From NCBI GenBank assembly GCA_944386845.1, contig CALXCP010000013.1:1-34035 (forward strand): 34,035 nucleotides of DNA, written 5' to 3'. The number at the start of each line of letters is the position of its first letter. Positions within the stretch are counted from its first letter, which is position 1. This stretch comes from an uncultured Oscillospiraceae bacterium. Lineage in GTDB: Bacteria > Bacillota > Clostridia > Oscillospirales > Oscillospiraceae. Both the position numbers and the translations under genes were made by a program. This document shows, piece after piece, positions 1 through 6,789 of this stretch. The notes under the pieces were generated by a model. The model ran no database searches and was not told where the DNA came from. It saw only the letters and a list, made by a program, of their open reading frames with translations.

Positions 1-576
1 ATCCTCAACCCCAACGCCCGCTCCACCTATAAGATCGGGATGCGCAACTCCAGCTTCTCCCGGGGCTCCGTCCACTACGTGGGCAGCGAGATCCGGGCCG
101 TCATCCTCAACAAGATGCACCTGTCCCTCGGGGACACGGTGTGCGTCATCTCGGGGGCGTCCATCGCGGTGGAATCCGCCCTCATCGCCGCCGAGGGCAC
201 CGTCATCGCCGTGGAGTACAGCCAGAGCGACCGGCAGACGGTGGAGGAGAACGTGCAGCAGTTCGGGCTGAACAACGTGGTGGTGGTGGACCATGTGGAC
301 GACCGGACCATGGCCGGGCTGCCCGTGCCGTCGCTGACCATGCTGGTGGCCTCGGCCAGCATGGAGCAGGAGATCGAGTGCCTGCTGCGCCTGAACCCCC
401 ACATGGAGTTCGTCATCTACACCCTGGACTTCCGGTGCGCCGCCGCCATCCCCGACCTGTTCCGCCGCCTGGGCATCGGGGAGACCGAGGTCATCCAGCT
501 CGCCGTGTCCAAGCTCACCCCCAAGAACACCTTTGAGACCGAGCCCGCCCCCTGGATCATCTGCGGCCGGGCATAA
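1..576 (+). CDS. CbiT/CobL-like methyltransferase-fold protein, C-terminal part (5' end outside window)
   Basis: The reading frame is open from base 1 and ends at TAA 574-576, so only the last 191 residues are seen. The stretch VGSEIRAVILNKMHL followed by GTVIAVEYSQ and a conserved-looking NVQQFGLNNVVVVD resembles precorrin-6B (C15) methylase CbiT and the C-terminal half of CobL, where a helix ending in 'EVRAVALAKL' leads into the SAM-binding Rossmann fold. The glycine loop that normally binds SAM (DxGxGxG) reads ISGASIAVES here, so the site is degenerate and catalysis is doubtful. Methionine 40 is internal to the frame and is probably not the start. No cobalamin genes follow; a strong terminator ends the transcript. 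It could be a diverged or non-catalytic cobalamin-pathway paralogue. Fold assignment is fairly sure, function is not. Confidence 0.6.
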   Translation: MLNPNARSTYKIGMRNSSFSRGSVHYVGSEIRAVILNKMHLSLGDTVCVISGASIAVESALIAAEGTVIAVEYSQSDRQTVEENVQQFGLNNVVVVDHVDDRTMAGLPVPSLTMLVASASMEQEIECLLRLNPHMEFVIYTLDFRCAAAIPDLFRRLGIGETEVIQLAVSKLTPKNTFETEPAPWIICGRA

Positions 577-586
577 GGCCGTCCCC

Positions 587-630
587 GCCCGGGGGCACGC
601 GGAGGCGCTCCGCGTGCCCCCGGGCTTTTG
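587..630 (+). terminator. Rho-independent terminator after the CbiT-like gene
   Basis: A perfect 18-bp GC-rich stem (587-604 with 608-625) closes a 3-nt loop and is followed by TTTT at 626-629. It starts 10 bases after the stop codon and separates this gene from the SLH gene. Confidence 0.9.
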
Positions 631-667
631 CGTTGCGCGGGGGATATTTCACAAGATCTCCCCCGCA

Positions 668-684
668 AATTTGTGCAACAAATT
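668..684. promoter_or_regulatory. AATTTG-N5-CAAATT dyad upstream of the SLH gene promoter
   Basis: AATTTG (668-673) and CAAATT (679-684) form a perfect inverted repeat with a 5-bp spacer, in an AT-rich island about 45 bp upstream of the -10 hexamer. The placement suits an activator or repressor site. The binding protein is unknown; this is inference from symmetry and position only. Confidence 0.35.
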
Positions 685-728
685 CGCCGACCCTATGCTG
701 GCAGTTAAAGGCTTTTTCCGACGGACGA

Positions 729-737
729 TGGTATAAT
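729..737 (+). promoter_or_regulatory. Extended -10 promoter of the SLH gene
   Basis: TGGTATAAT (729-737) is a perfect extended -10 (TG-N-TATAAT). No good -35 lies 16-18 bp upstream, which fits an extended -10 promoter or one that needs an activator. The start codon follows about 63 bases downstream. Confidence 0.7.
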
Positions 738-799
738 GAGGGCAGATCCCGGGGCCGGCCGCCCGGTCCCGGTGGCACAAACGGAAAGGAGCCTTGAAC

Positions 800-2122
800 A
801 TGAAGAAATTTCTCGCGCGCATCCTGGCCGCGGCCATGGTGCTGGGGATGCTGACCGTCTCCGCCCTGGCCTATGACCTGCCGGACAACTCCCTGCTGCA
901 GGCCAGCAGCGCCAGCACCGGCACCGCCGCCGTCACCGACTGGGAGGGGGAGAGCCACACCGTCTACCGCTACCCCGCCGGCACCGTGTTCTCCGTCAAG
1001 ACCGGCATGACCAACTTTGCCATGGTGACCGACCTGTCCACCGGGGACACGGTCCCCATGGTCCCCCAGCAGCAGTTCACCCTGCCCGAGACGGGGGCCT
1101 ACCGGCTGACCGCCTATGACCAGGGCATCTGGACCACCACGGCCTACGTCATGGCGGAGGGCGCCCCCATCCCCGAGCCCCAGCCCAAGCCGGAGCCCGA
1201 GCCGGAGCCCGAGCCCGAGCCCGAGTGGTATGAGACCGGCACGATCTACGAGGTCGAGCCCTTCTACGTGGAGTATCTGGGCAGCAACATGCCGTCCAGC
1301 GGGATAAGGGATGTCACCATCAACGGGGATACCGTCGCTGTGTCCATCTATCCCGCCGGCACTCTGTTCCAGCCCTTCTATCCCCTGAGCTTCGGGGAGA
1401 TCCTGTGCTATGAGAACGGCGAGCTCATTTCCAGATACTTTGACCCGAGAAGCGACGGGCTGCCCGCCGATGGCGTCTACCGGATCGGGGTGTACAGCGC
1501 CTACTATGGGCACGAGGGCGACATCTGGGTCACCGCCGAGGGCTCCGGCACCGCTGTGGAGCCCGAGCCGGAGCCTGAGCCCGAGCAGCCCGCCCAGACC
1601 TTCACCGACGTGGCCCCCGACGCCTGGTATTACAGCTTCGTGGAGACGGTGGCCGAGAAGGGCCTGTTCGCCGGCAACGGGGACGGCACCTTCGCCCCCG
1701 AGAACAACATGACCTACGCCGAGTTCCTGGCCGTCCTGTTCCAGTTCTCGGGGGACACCCTGCCCGCCGTGACGGGGGACAACTGGTACGACAGCTATGT
1801 GGAGTGGGCCCAGCCCATCCTGCCCGCCGGCATCGCCGACGGCTTCGACCCCGAGGCCGCCATCACCCGGCAGGACATGGCCGCCCTGTTCGGCACCTTC
1901 CTGAGCCTGTACGACTACTCCGCCGAGCCGGTGAACTCCGGCAGCCCCAGCTTCTCCGATGAGGGCAGCATCGCCGACTACGCCAAGGGCGGCGTGGCGC
2001 TGTGCTATCAGCTGGGCATCATGAACGGCAACGACGACGGCACCTTCGCCCCCGGCAGCAACGCCATCCGGGCCGAGGTGGCCGTCACCATGGTCCAGAT
2101 GGCCCGGGTCATGGGCCGCTGA
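800..2122 (+). CDS. Secreted S-layer-homology (SLH) domain protein with a duplicated N-terminal domain
   Basis: The protein has 440 residues. ATG 800 is chosen because AAAGGAG (785-791) lies 8 bases upstream; a TTG at 794 would be too close. Residues 1-24 are a signal peptide ending ALA. Two similar segments (about 54-121 and 179-248) share YPAGTxF, GxYR and a closing W-x-TAEG, so an unnamed domain is duplicated. Pro-Glu repeat linkers follow each copy (about 125-142 and 253-262). Residues 268-440 hold three SLH repeats, with FTDVAPDAWY and two DGTFAP motifs, which in this family bind pyruvylated secondary cell-wall polymer. It is probably exported and held at the cell surface. The gene stands alone between its own promoter and terminator. 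What the duplicated domain binds is unknown. Confidence 0.9.
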   Translation: MKKFLARILAAAMVLGMLTVSALAYDLPDNSLLQASSASTGTAAVTDWEGESHTVYRYPAGTVFSVKTGMTNFAMVTDLSTGDTVPMVPQQQFTLPETGAYRLTAYDQGIWTTTAYVMAEGAPIPEPQPKPEPEPEPEPEPEWYETGTIYEVEPFYVEYLGSNMPSSGIRDVTINGDTVAVSIYPAGTLFQPFYPLSFGEILCYENGELISRYFDPRSDGLPADGVYRIGVYSAYYGHEGDIWVTAEGSGTAVEPEPEPEPEQPAQTFTDVAPDAWYYSFVETVAEKGLFAGNGDGTFAPENNMTYAEFLAVLFQFSGDTLPAVTGDNWYDSYVEWAQPILPAGIADGFDPEAAITRQDMAALFGTFLSLYDYSAEPVNSGSPSFSDEGSIADYAKGGVALCYQLGIMNGNDDGTFAPGSNAIRAEVAVTMVQMARVMGR

Positions 2123-2149
2123 GCCAGTCAGAGAACCATCCGAAAGATA

Positions 2150-2180
2150 CGGGGCGCGGCCAAAGGCCGCGCCCCGCTTT
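2150..2180 (+). terminator. Rho-independent terminator after the SLH gene
   Basis: A 12-bp perfect stem (2150-2161 with 2165-2176) closes an AAA loop and is followed by CTTTG. The T-run is short but the stem is very GC-rich and sits 28 bases after the stop. Confidence 0.8.
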
Positions 2181-2194
2181 GTGTGATTTCACCA

Positions 2195-2223
2195 TTGACA
2201 TCTGTCCGCGAGAGAAGTATAAT
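2195..2223 (+). promoter_or_regulatory. Consensus sigma-A promoter of the T-box / oxidoreductase operon
   Basis: TTGACA (2195-2200) and TATAAT (2218-2223) are separated by exactly 17 bp, a perfect housekeeping promoter. Transcription should start near 2230, just before the T-box leader. With an unregulated strong promoter, control is expected to rest on the leader. Confidence 0.92.
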
Positions 2224-2229
2224 CTCAAC

Positions 2230-2487
2230 CAGATATCCAAAGATGATGAGGGAGACAGTAGGGTCTGGCCGAACGTCTCAGCGAGCCGGGGGCGGTGGGA
2301 GCCCGGCGCCAGTAGGCCCCTCCTGAAGATCACTCCGGAGTCGCAGCCCGAACCGCCGAGGCGCAGTAGGTGCTGCCGGTTTTCCCCGTTACCGGAAGCG
2401 CATATGTCGGTATGCAGGTAACGGGTGGTACAGCGACGCTTTTTCAGGCGCTCGTCCCTTTACGGGGCGGGCGCCTGTCCGTTTTTC
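2230..2487 (+). promoter_or_regulatory. T-box leader (tRNA-sensing riboswitch), predicted to respond to tRNA-Ile
   Basis: Conserved T-box parts appear in order. Stem I begins near 2245 with the AGTA of the S-turn at 2257-2260, an apical GCGAGCCGGGG (2281-2291), and the 3' side of the specifier loop TGAAG-ATC-A at 2324-2332. The T-box sequence GGGTGGTACAGCG is at 2423-2435. The terminator is a 14-bp stem (2445-2458 with 2464-2477) plus TTTTT at 2482-2486. The lower helix GGAG (2251-2254) pairs with CTCC (2333-2336), framing the loop. The specifier is read as ATC (2329-2331, Ile), because the next base is the usual purine. The TGGT bulge (2426-2429) predicts a tRNA with A73, which fits tRNA-Ile and not tRNA-Asp (G73). 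Uncharged tRNA would stabilise the antiterminator and switch the operon on. Confidence 0.92.
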
Positions 2488-2517
2488 CCGGCATACCCTG
2501 AGGAGCGTGGATTTGAT

Positions 2518-3096
2518 ATGAGAGACATCGTGGAGATCCGGTGGCACGGCCGGGGGGGCCAGGGGGCCAAGACCGCCTGCCTGCTGCTGGCCGACGCCGC
2601 CTTTTCCTCCGGCAAGTACGTCCAGGGCTTTCCCGAGTACGGCCCGGAGCGGATGGGGGCCCCCATCACCGCCTATGACCGCATCAGCGACGCCCCCTGC
2701 ACCATCCACTCCAACATCTACGAGCCCGACTACGTGGCGGTGGTGGACGAGTCGCTGCTCTCCAGCGTGGACGTGACCCACGGCCTGCGGCCCGAGGGGG
2801 CGGTGATCGTCAACTCCGCCCGGACGCCCGGGGAGCTGCGCCCCCTGCTCCGGGGGTGGACGGGCCGGGTGTACACCATCGACGCCCGGCACATCTCCCA
2901 GGCCTGCCTGGGCCGGTACTTCCCCAACACCCCCATGCTGGCCGCCGTGGTGAAGGTCAGCGGGGTGCTGGAGCCGGAGCGGTTCCTGGCCGACATGGAG
3001 GTCAGCTTCCGCCACAAATTTGCCGCCAAGCCCCAGGTGATCCAGGGCAACCTGGACTGCCTGGCCCGGGCCATGAAGGAGGTGCGGGGCCTGTGA
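2518..3096 (+). CDS. 2-oxoacid:ferredoxin oxidoreductase, gamma subunit
   Basis: A 192-residue protein starting at ATG 2518, with AGGAG at 2501-2505. The N-terminus IRWHGRGGQGAKTA is the signature of the gamma (catalytic-domain III) subunit of four-subunit pyruvate / 2-ketoisovalerate ferredoxin oxidoreductases, and FPEYGPERMGAP is the other family hallmark. It is the first gene of a gamma-delta-alpha-beta operon, the order known for archaeal and Thermotoga POR/VOR enzymes. The complex interconverts a 2-oxoacid plus CoA with an acyl-CoA, CO2 and reduced ferredoxin in the cytoplasm. The sequence alone does not fix the substrate; the Ile T-box upstream points to branched-chain 2-oxoacids. The next start overlaps this stop by 4 bases, so translation is probably coupled. 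Confidence 0.9.
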   Translation: MRDIVEIRWHGRGGQGAKTACLLLADAAFSSGKYVQGFPEYGPERMGAPITAYDRISDAPCTIHSNIYEPDYVAVVDESLLSSVDVTHGLRPEGAVIVNSARTPGELRPLLRGWTGRVYTIDARHISQACLGRYFPNTPMLAAVVKVSGVLEPERFLADMEVSFRHKFAAKPQVIQGNLDCLARAMKEVRGL

Positions 3097-3395
3097 AAAG
3101 CGCCAGAGACATCCACGAGAACACCCCCTGGCAGGAGCTGACCCCCGGGGGCGAGATCTATGAGCCGGGCACCTCCCGGCTGGTGCGCACCGGCGAGTGG
3201 CGCTCCGACGTGCCGGTGTGGGACCCCGCCCGGTGCAAGCAGTGCCTGCTGTGCGCCCCCTTCTGTCCCGACTCCTCCATCCCCGTGAAGGACGGGCGCC
3301 GGGGGGACTTCGACCTGGACCACTGCAAGGGGTGCGGCATCTGCTGGAAGGTATGTCCCTTCCAGGCCATCCGCATGGAAGAGGAGGTGCGGTGA
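3093..3395 (+). CDS. 2-oxoacid:ferredoxin oxidoreductase, delta subunit (2x[4Fe-4S] ferredoxin)
   Basis: A 100-residue protein from GTG 3093, which overlaps the previous stop (GTGA); AAGGAGG at 3076-3082 gives a 10-base spacing. Two complete CX2CX2CX3C motifs, CKQCLLCAPFCP and CKGCGICWKVCP, bind two [4Fe-4S] clusters that pass electrons from the TPP site in the beta subunit to external ferredoxin. The about 40 residues before the first motif (WQELTPGGEIYEPG...) are usual for PorD/VorD delta subunits. Size and place in the operon agree. The next gene starts on the base after this stop codon. Confidence 0.92.
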   Translation: MKSARDIHENTPWQELTPGGEIYEPGTSRLVRTGEWRSDVPVWDPARCKQCLLCAPFCPDSSIPVKDGRRGDFDLDHCKGCGICWKVCPFQAIRMEEEVR

Positions 3396-4595
3396 ATGAG
3401 CATCCGTGAACGGCTCAGCGGCAACGAGGCGGTGGCCCACGCCATGCGGCAGATCGACCCCGACGTGTTCGCCGCTTTCCCCATCACCCCCTCCACCGAG
3501 ATCCCCCAGTACTTCGCCCAGTATGTGGCCGACGGGCGGGTGCACACCGAGTTCGTGCCGGTGGAGTCGGAGCACTCCTCCATGTCCGCCTGCATCGGGG
3601 CCCAGGCCGCCGGCGCCCGGGCGGTGACGGCCACCTCCTCCTGCGGGCTGGCCTACATGTACGAGATGCTGTACGTGGCCGCCTCCGCCCGGCTGCCCAT
3701 CACGCTGGCGGTGGTGAACCGGGCCCTGTCCGGCCCCATCAACATCAACAACGACCACTCCGACTCCATGGGGGCCCGGGACGCCGGGTGGATCCAGCTC
3801 TACGCCGAAAACAACCAGGAGGTCTACGACAACTACCTCCAGGCCATGCGCATCGCCGAGACCCCCGACGTCCGTCTGCCCATCATGGTGTGCCAGGACG
3901 GCTTCATCACCTCCCACGCGGTGGAGAACATCCTGCTGGAGGAGGACGGGGCCGTAAAGGCCTTCGTGGGGGAGTACCGGCCCGAGCACTATCTGCTCAA
4001 GCCGGGGGAGCCCATGGCCGCGGGGGCCTATGACACCTCCCCCTTCTACATGGAGCACAAGGTGCAGCAGGCCCGGGCCATGGTCAACGCCCGCCGGGCC
4101 ATTCTGGACGTGGCCGCCGACTTTGAGCGGACCTTCGGCCGGCGCTACGGCTTTCTCGAGGAGTACCGCATGGAAGACGCCGAGACCGCCCTGGTCCTCA
4201 TCGGCTCCACCGTGGGCACCGCCCGGGCCTGTGTGGACGCCCTCCGGGCGGAGGGCCGGAAGGTGGGCCTCATCAAGGTGCGGGTGTTCCGCCCCTTCCC
4301 CGCCCCGGAGCTCGCCGCCGCCCTGAGCCGGGTGGCGGCGGCGGCGGTGCTGGACAAGAGCGAGGGCTTCTCCGGCTGCGGCGGCCCCCTGTTCGCCGAC
4401 ACCCGCAGCGCGTGCTATGACCTGCCCCGCCGGCCCGCCCTCATCGACGTGGTCTACGGTCTGGGCGGCCGGGACTGCACCGTGGACGACCTGCGCCGGG
4501 TGTACGACCACCTGGATGACATCCGCCGCTCCGGCGAGACCGGGCCCGTCTATCTCCACATGGGCCAGCGCAGCAGCGAAAAGGAGGTGCTCTGA
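3396..4595 (+). CDS. 2-oxoacid:ferredoxin oxidoreductase, alpha subunit
   Basis: A 399-residue protein, the expected length for PorA/VorA. ATG 3396 directly follows the delta stop, with GAGGAGG just upstream. Family motifs are GNEAVA, FPITPSTEI, VESEHSSMSA, TSSCGLAYMYE and NIxNDHSDSMGARDAGW, which line the pyrimidine-binding and substrate domain of the alpha chain. The C-terminal half (from about residue 255) is the transketolase C-terminal-like domain with VLIGSTVGTAR and VRVFRPFPAPEL. It forms the catalytic core together with the beta subunit, which carries TPP and an Fe-S cluster. POR and VOR alpha chains are too alike to assign the substrate by eye. Confidence 0.92.
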   Translation: MSIRERLSGNEAVAHAMRQIDPDVFAAFPITPSTEIPQYFAQYVADGRVHTEFVPVESEHSSMSACIGAQAAGARAVTATSSCGLAYMYEMLYVAASARLPITLAVVNRALSGPININNDHSDSMGARDAGWIQLYAENNQEVYDNYLQAMRIAETPDVRLPIMVCQDGFITSHAVENILLEEDGAVKAFVGEYRPEHYLLKPGEPMAAGAYDTSPFYMEHKVQQARAMVNARRAILDVAADFERTFGRRYGFLEEYRMEDAETALVLIGSTVGTARACVDALRAEGRKVGLIKVRVFRPFPAPELAAALSRVAAAAVLDKSEGFSGCGGPLFADTRSACYDLPRRPALIDVVYGLGGRDCTVDDLRRVYDHLDDIRRSGETGPVYLHMGQRSSEKEVL

Positions 4596-4596
4596 G

Positions 4597-5535
4597 ATGC
4601 CCTTTCAGCCCTATGACCACAAGCAGGAGCTCTCCAAGCCCGAGCGTTTTGTGGGCGGACACCGCCTGTGCGCCGGGTGCGGCGCCGGCATCGTTTGCCG
4701 GGGGATCATGCGGGCCCTGGACGAGGGGGACCGGGCGGTGGTCTGCAACGCCACCGGCTGTCTGGAGGTGTCCTCCTTCCTGTACCCCTATACCTCCTGG
4801 ACCGACTCCTACATCCACTCCGCCTTTGAGAACACCTCGGCCACCTGCAGCGGGGTGGAGGCGGCCTATCACGCCCTGAAAAAGCGGCGGAAGGTGGACG
4901 AGAACTTCAAGTTCCTGGCCATCGGCGGAGACGGCGGCACCTACGACATCGGGCTGCAGTCCCTGTCCGGCGCCATGGAGCGGGGGCAGGACATGGTCTA
5001 CTTCTGCTATGACAACGAGGCGTACATGAACACCGGGGTGCAGCGCTCCTCCGCCACCCCCCGGTTCGCCGACGCCACCACCTCCCCCTCCGGGAGGCAG
5101 TCGGCCGGCAAGGGCCAGAACAAGAAGGACCTGACCCGGATCATGGCCGCCCACCGCATCCCCTATGTGGCCCAGACCACCTTCCTGAGCAACTTCAAGG
5201 ACTTCCACCAGAAGGCCCGCCGGGCCATCTACACCCCCGGCCCCGCCTTCGTCAACGTGCTGGCCCCCTGCCCCCGGGGGTGGCAGTACTCCCCCGAGCT
5301 GCTGCCCGAGCTGTGCCGCCTGGCGGTGGAGACCTGCGTGTGGCCCCTGTACGAGGTGGCCGACGGGGTTTGGCACCTGAACTACATCCCCAAGCAGAAG
5401 CTCCCGGTCACTGAGTTCATGAAGCTCCAGGGCCGCTTCCGCCACTGCTTCCGGCCGGGCAACGAGTGGACGCTGGAGGCCGCCCAGCAGTACGTGGACC
5501 GGCAGTGGGAGGACCTGCTCTCCCGCTGCAGCTGA
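4597..5535 (+). CDS. 2-oxoacid:ferredoxin oxidoreductase, beta subunit (TPP and [4Fe-4S] binding)
   Basis: A 312-residue protein. ATG 4597 lies one base past the alpha stop, and AAGGAGG (4581-4587) is 9 bases upstream, so the much longer upstream open frame is not used. GHRLCAGCGAG gives the first two cluster cysteines and CNATGCLEV a third. The TPP motif is GGDGGTYDIGLQSLSGAMERG, shortened here to its core GGDGG, followed by YDNEAYMNTGVQRSSATP, typical of PorB/VorB. A lysine-rich KGQNKKD stretch and HRIPYVAQ follow as in PorB. It decarboxylates the 2-oxoacid, or carboxylates acyl-CoA in reverse, and feeds electrons to the delta chain. Last gene of the operon, followed by a strong terminator. 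Confidence 0.92.
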   Translation: MPFQPYDHKQELSKPERFVGGHRLCAGCGAGIVCRGIMRALDEGDRAVVCNATGCLEVSSFLYPYTSWTDSYIHSAFENTSATCSGVEAAYHALKKRRKVDENFKFLAIGGDGGTYDIGLQSLSGAMERGQDMVYFCYDNEAYMNTGVQRSSATPRFADATTSPSGRQSAGKGQNKKDLTRIMAAHRIPYVAQTTFLSNFKDFHQKARRAIYTPGPAFVNVLAPCPRGWQYSPELLPELCRLAVETCVWPLYEVADGVWHLNYIPKQKLPVTEFMKLQGRFRHCFRPGNEWTLEAAQQYVDRQWEDLLSRCS

Positions 5536-5544
5536 TCCCCTCCA

Positions 5545-5590
5545 AAAAAGGACCGCGGCCCCCGGATCGTACCGGGGGCCGCGGCTCTTT
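5545..5590. terminator. Bidirectional terminator between the oxidoreductase operon and the LysR gene
   Basis: A perfect 13-bp stem (5553-5565 with 5572-5584) closes the loop ATCGTA. CTCTTT follows on the + strand, and an A-run at 5545-5550 gives TTTTTT on the - strand. It lies between the convergent beta-subunit and LysR genes, so it can end both transcripts. A near-identical hairpin in inverted orientation occurs at 6800-6831. Confidence 0.9.
5553..5584 (+). repeat. Hairpin repeat, copy 1 (inverted partner at 6800-6831)
   Basis: This 32-base palindromic unit with loop ATCGTA matches the reverse complement of 6800-6831 at 31 of 32 positions, counted by eye. The two copies face each other across the LysR gene. 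They act as terminators and may belong to a dispersed hairpin family of this genome. Confidence 0.7.
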
Positions 5591-5599
5591 CGTCTCTGT

Positions 5600-6532
5600 T
5601 CAGGCGGAGCTGCGGGCGGACAGGGCCGCCGACGGCCGTCCGCCGGACCAGCGCCCCCCATACCGGAGCAGCCGGTCCCACGCCCGTTCCAGCTCTCCCG
5701 CCATGGGATCCGCCCGCTTCCGCCCCAGACAGGCCGTCAGCGCCGGGGCCCGGCCGGCCAGGGAGATGGCCTGGAGCCCGTGCCGCCCGGCGGCAGTCCC
5801 GGGGAAGAGGCCCACCCCCAGCCCGTTGGCCACGAAGGCGACCGCGTCATCCACCCGCTCCTGCACGGCGGCGGTCCGGCAGACGATGCCGTTCCGGGCC
5901 AGATACTCGTCGGCCGCCGCCTGGATGGGACTGCCCGCCGGCAGACGGACCAGCTCCAGCCCGTTCAGCCGCTCCGGCTCCACCTGGGGCCGCCCCGCCA
6001 GGGGGTGCCCCCGGGGGACGAAGAGCCGCAGTTCCACCGTGTACAGCGGCCGGCACTCCACCCCGGCCCCCCGGGGGGCCGTACACAGCACCAGGTCAGC
6101 CTCCCCGCTCTCCAGCATGCCGGTGAGCTCCGGCTCCCGCCGGTAGCACAGGGACAGCCCCGCCGGGTCGTATTCCCCGCCGGCGCAGCAGTCCTCCAGG
6201 AAATCGTGCAAAAACTGCTCTGTCAGGTCCGGGGCGCACCCCACCGTGAGCCGCCGGGCGCTGTCCTCCCGGAGGGAGCGCACCTCGGCCACCGCGTCGG
6301 TCAGGCGGGTGAAGATGTCGTTCACCCGGCACAGGAAGGTCTCTCCGGTCTTGGTGAGGATCAGCCGCTGGCCCCGGCGGTGGAACAGCTCCACCCCCAG
6401 CTCCCTCTCCAGCGACGCGATGGCATAGCTCAGGGCGGGCTGGGAGATGAACAGGGCCTTGGCCGTCCGGGTCAGGTTCCAGTCCTTGTTCCGGGCCAGC
6501 GCCCGGAAGTATCGCAGCTGCTGCAGCGTCAT
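5600..6532 (-). CDS. LysR-family transcriptional regulator (orphan)
   Basis: A 310-residue protein. The start at 6532 (MTLQQLRYF) is chosen because AAGGAGG (6541-6547) lies 8 bases upstream and LysR proteins begin at this point; upstream in-frame codons are not needed. Residues 1-60 are the winged helix-turn-helix (LTRTAKALFISQPALSYAIASLERELG, core SQPALS). Residues about 90-300 form the periplasmic-binding-like effector domain (LTVGCAPDLTEQFL, GLGVGLFPG). A 7-bp dyad at 6758-6778 near its promoter is a likely autoregulatory site. Neither neighbour is divergent, so the usual target cannot be read from context: the oxidoreductase operon converges on it and the HAD/PhoH operon is co-directional behind a terminator. 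Effector unknown. Confidence 0.9.
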   Translation of the reverse strand: MTLQQLRYFRALARNKDWNLTRTAKALFISQPALSYAIASLERELGVELFHRRGQRLILTKTGETFLCRVNDIFTRLTDAVAEVRSLREDSARRLTVGCAPDLTEQFLHDFLEDCCAGGEYDPAGLSLCYRREPELTGMLESGEADLVLCTAPRGAGVECRPLYTVELRLFVPRGHPLAGRPQVEPERLNGLELVRLPAGSPIQAAADEYLARNGIVCRTAAVQERVDDAVAFVANGLGVGLFPGTAAGRHGLQAISLAGRAPALTACLGRKRADPMAGELERAWDRLLRYGGRWSGGRPSAALSARSSA

Positions 6533-6743
6533 GAGGGGCTCCTCCTTCCCGCCGGCGGCTTCGCCGCCGGTCCTTTCCTCCATGGTACCGGAAGCGGCCC
6601 CGGGCCACAAGGGGGCCCGCTGTTTTGATATGTCGCCCCGCTATGGTCCCGCAGGTCCTTTTCCCCCCGCTCCAGTCCGGTGCCGTGGCACCCCTCCTCC
6701 CTGTGTCACGCCAGCTTTTCCAAGACGTGACAGCGAGTCATAT

Positions 6744-6778
6744 ATTGTATCAACCGGCTGATAAGAAAAAGTTATCAG
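6744..6778 (-). promoter_or_regulatory. Putative promoter and LysR-type operator of the upstream LysR gene
   Basis: CTGATAA (6758-6764) and TTATCAG (6772-6778) form a perfect 7-bp inverted repeat with a 7-bp spacer; it contains the LysR-box pattern T-N11-A. On the - strand a TACAAT -10 (complement of 6744-6749) lies just downstream, so the dyad covers the -35 region. The -35 itself is poor, as expected for a regulated promoter. The rest of 6533-6793 holds only a small GC hairpin near 6552-6570 in the leader and a GTCACG/CGTGAC inverted repeat just before the promoter; I see no gene there. Confidence 0.5.
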
Positions 6779-6789
6779 AAATTTTCTCC

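Noticed and set aside
1177-1227. Tandem short DNA repeats (GAGCCC/GAGCCG) as a repeat array or CRISPR
   Set aside because: They are the codons of a Pro-Glu linker in the SLH protein; there are no spacers.
2328-2330. GAT (Asp) as the T-box specifier
   Set aside because: The base after it would be C, not the usual purine, and the TGGT bulge predicts A73, whereas tRNA-Asp has G73. ATC fits both rules.
2425-2517. An N-terminal extension of the gamma subunit starting within the T-box
   Set aside because: It would be translated from the T-box sequence and terminator hairpin; the family start and an AGGAG site are at ATG 2518.
2730-4559. A long - strand open frame opposite the oxidoreductase genes
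   Set aside because: Low-complexity Gly/Val/His composition, antisense to genes with clear motifs, no ribosome site.
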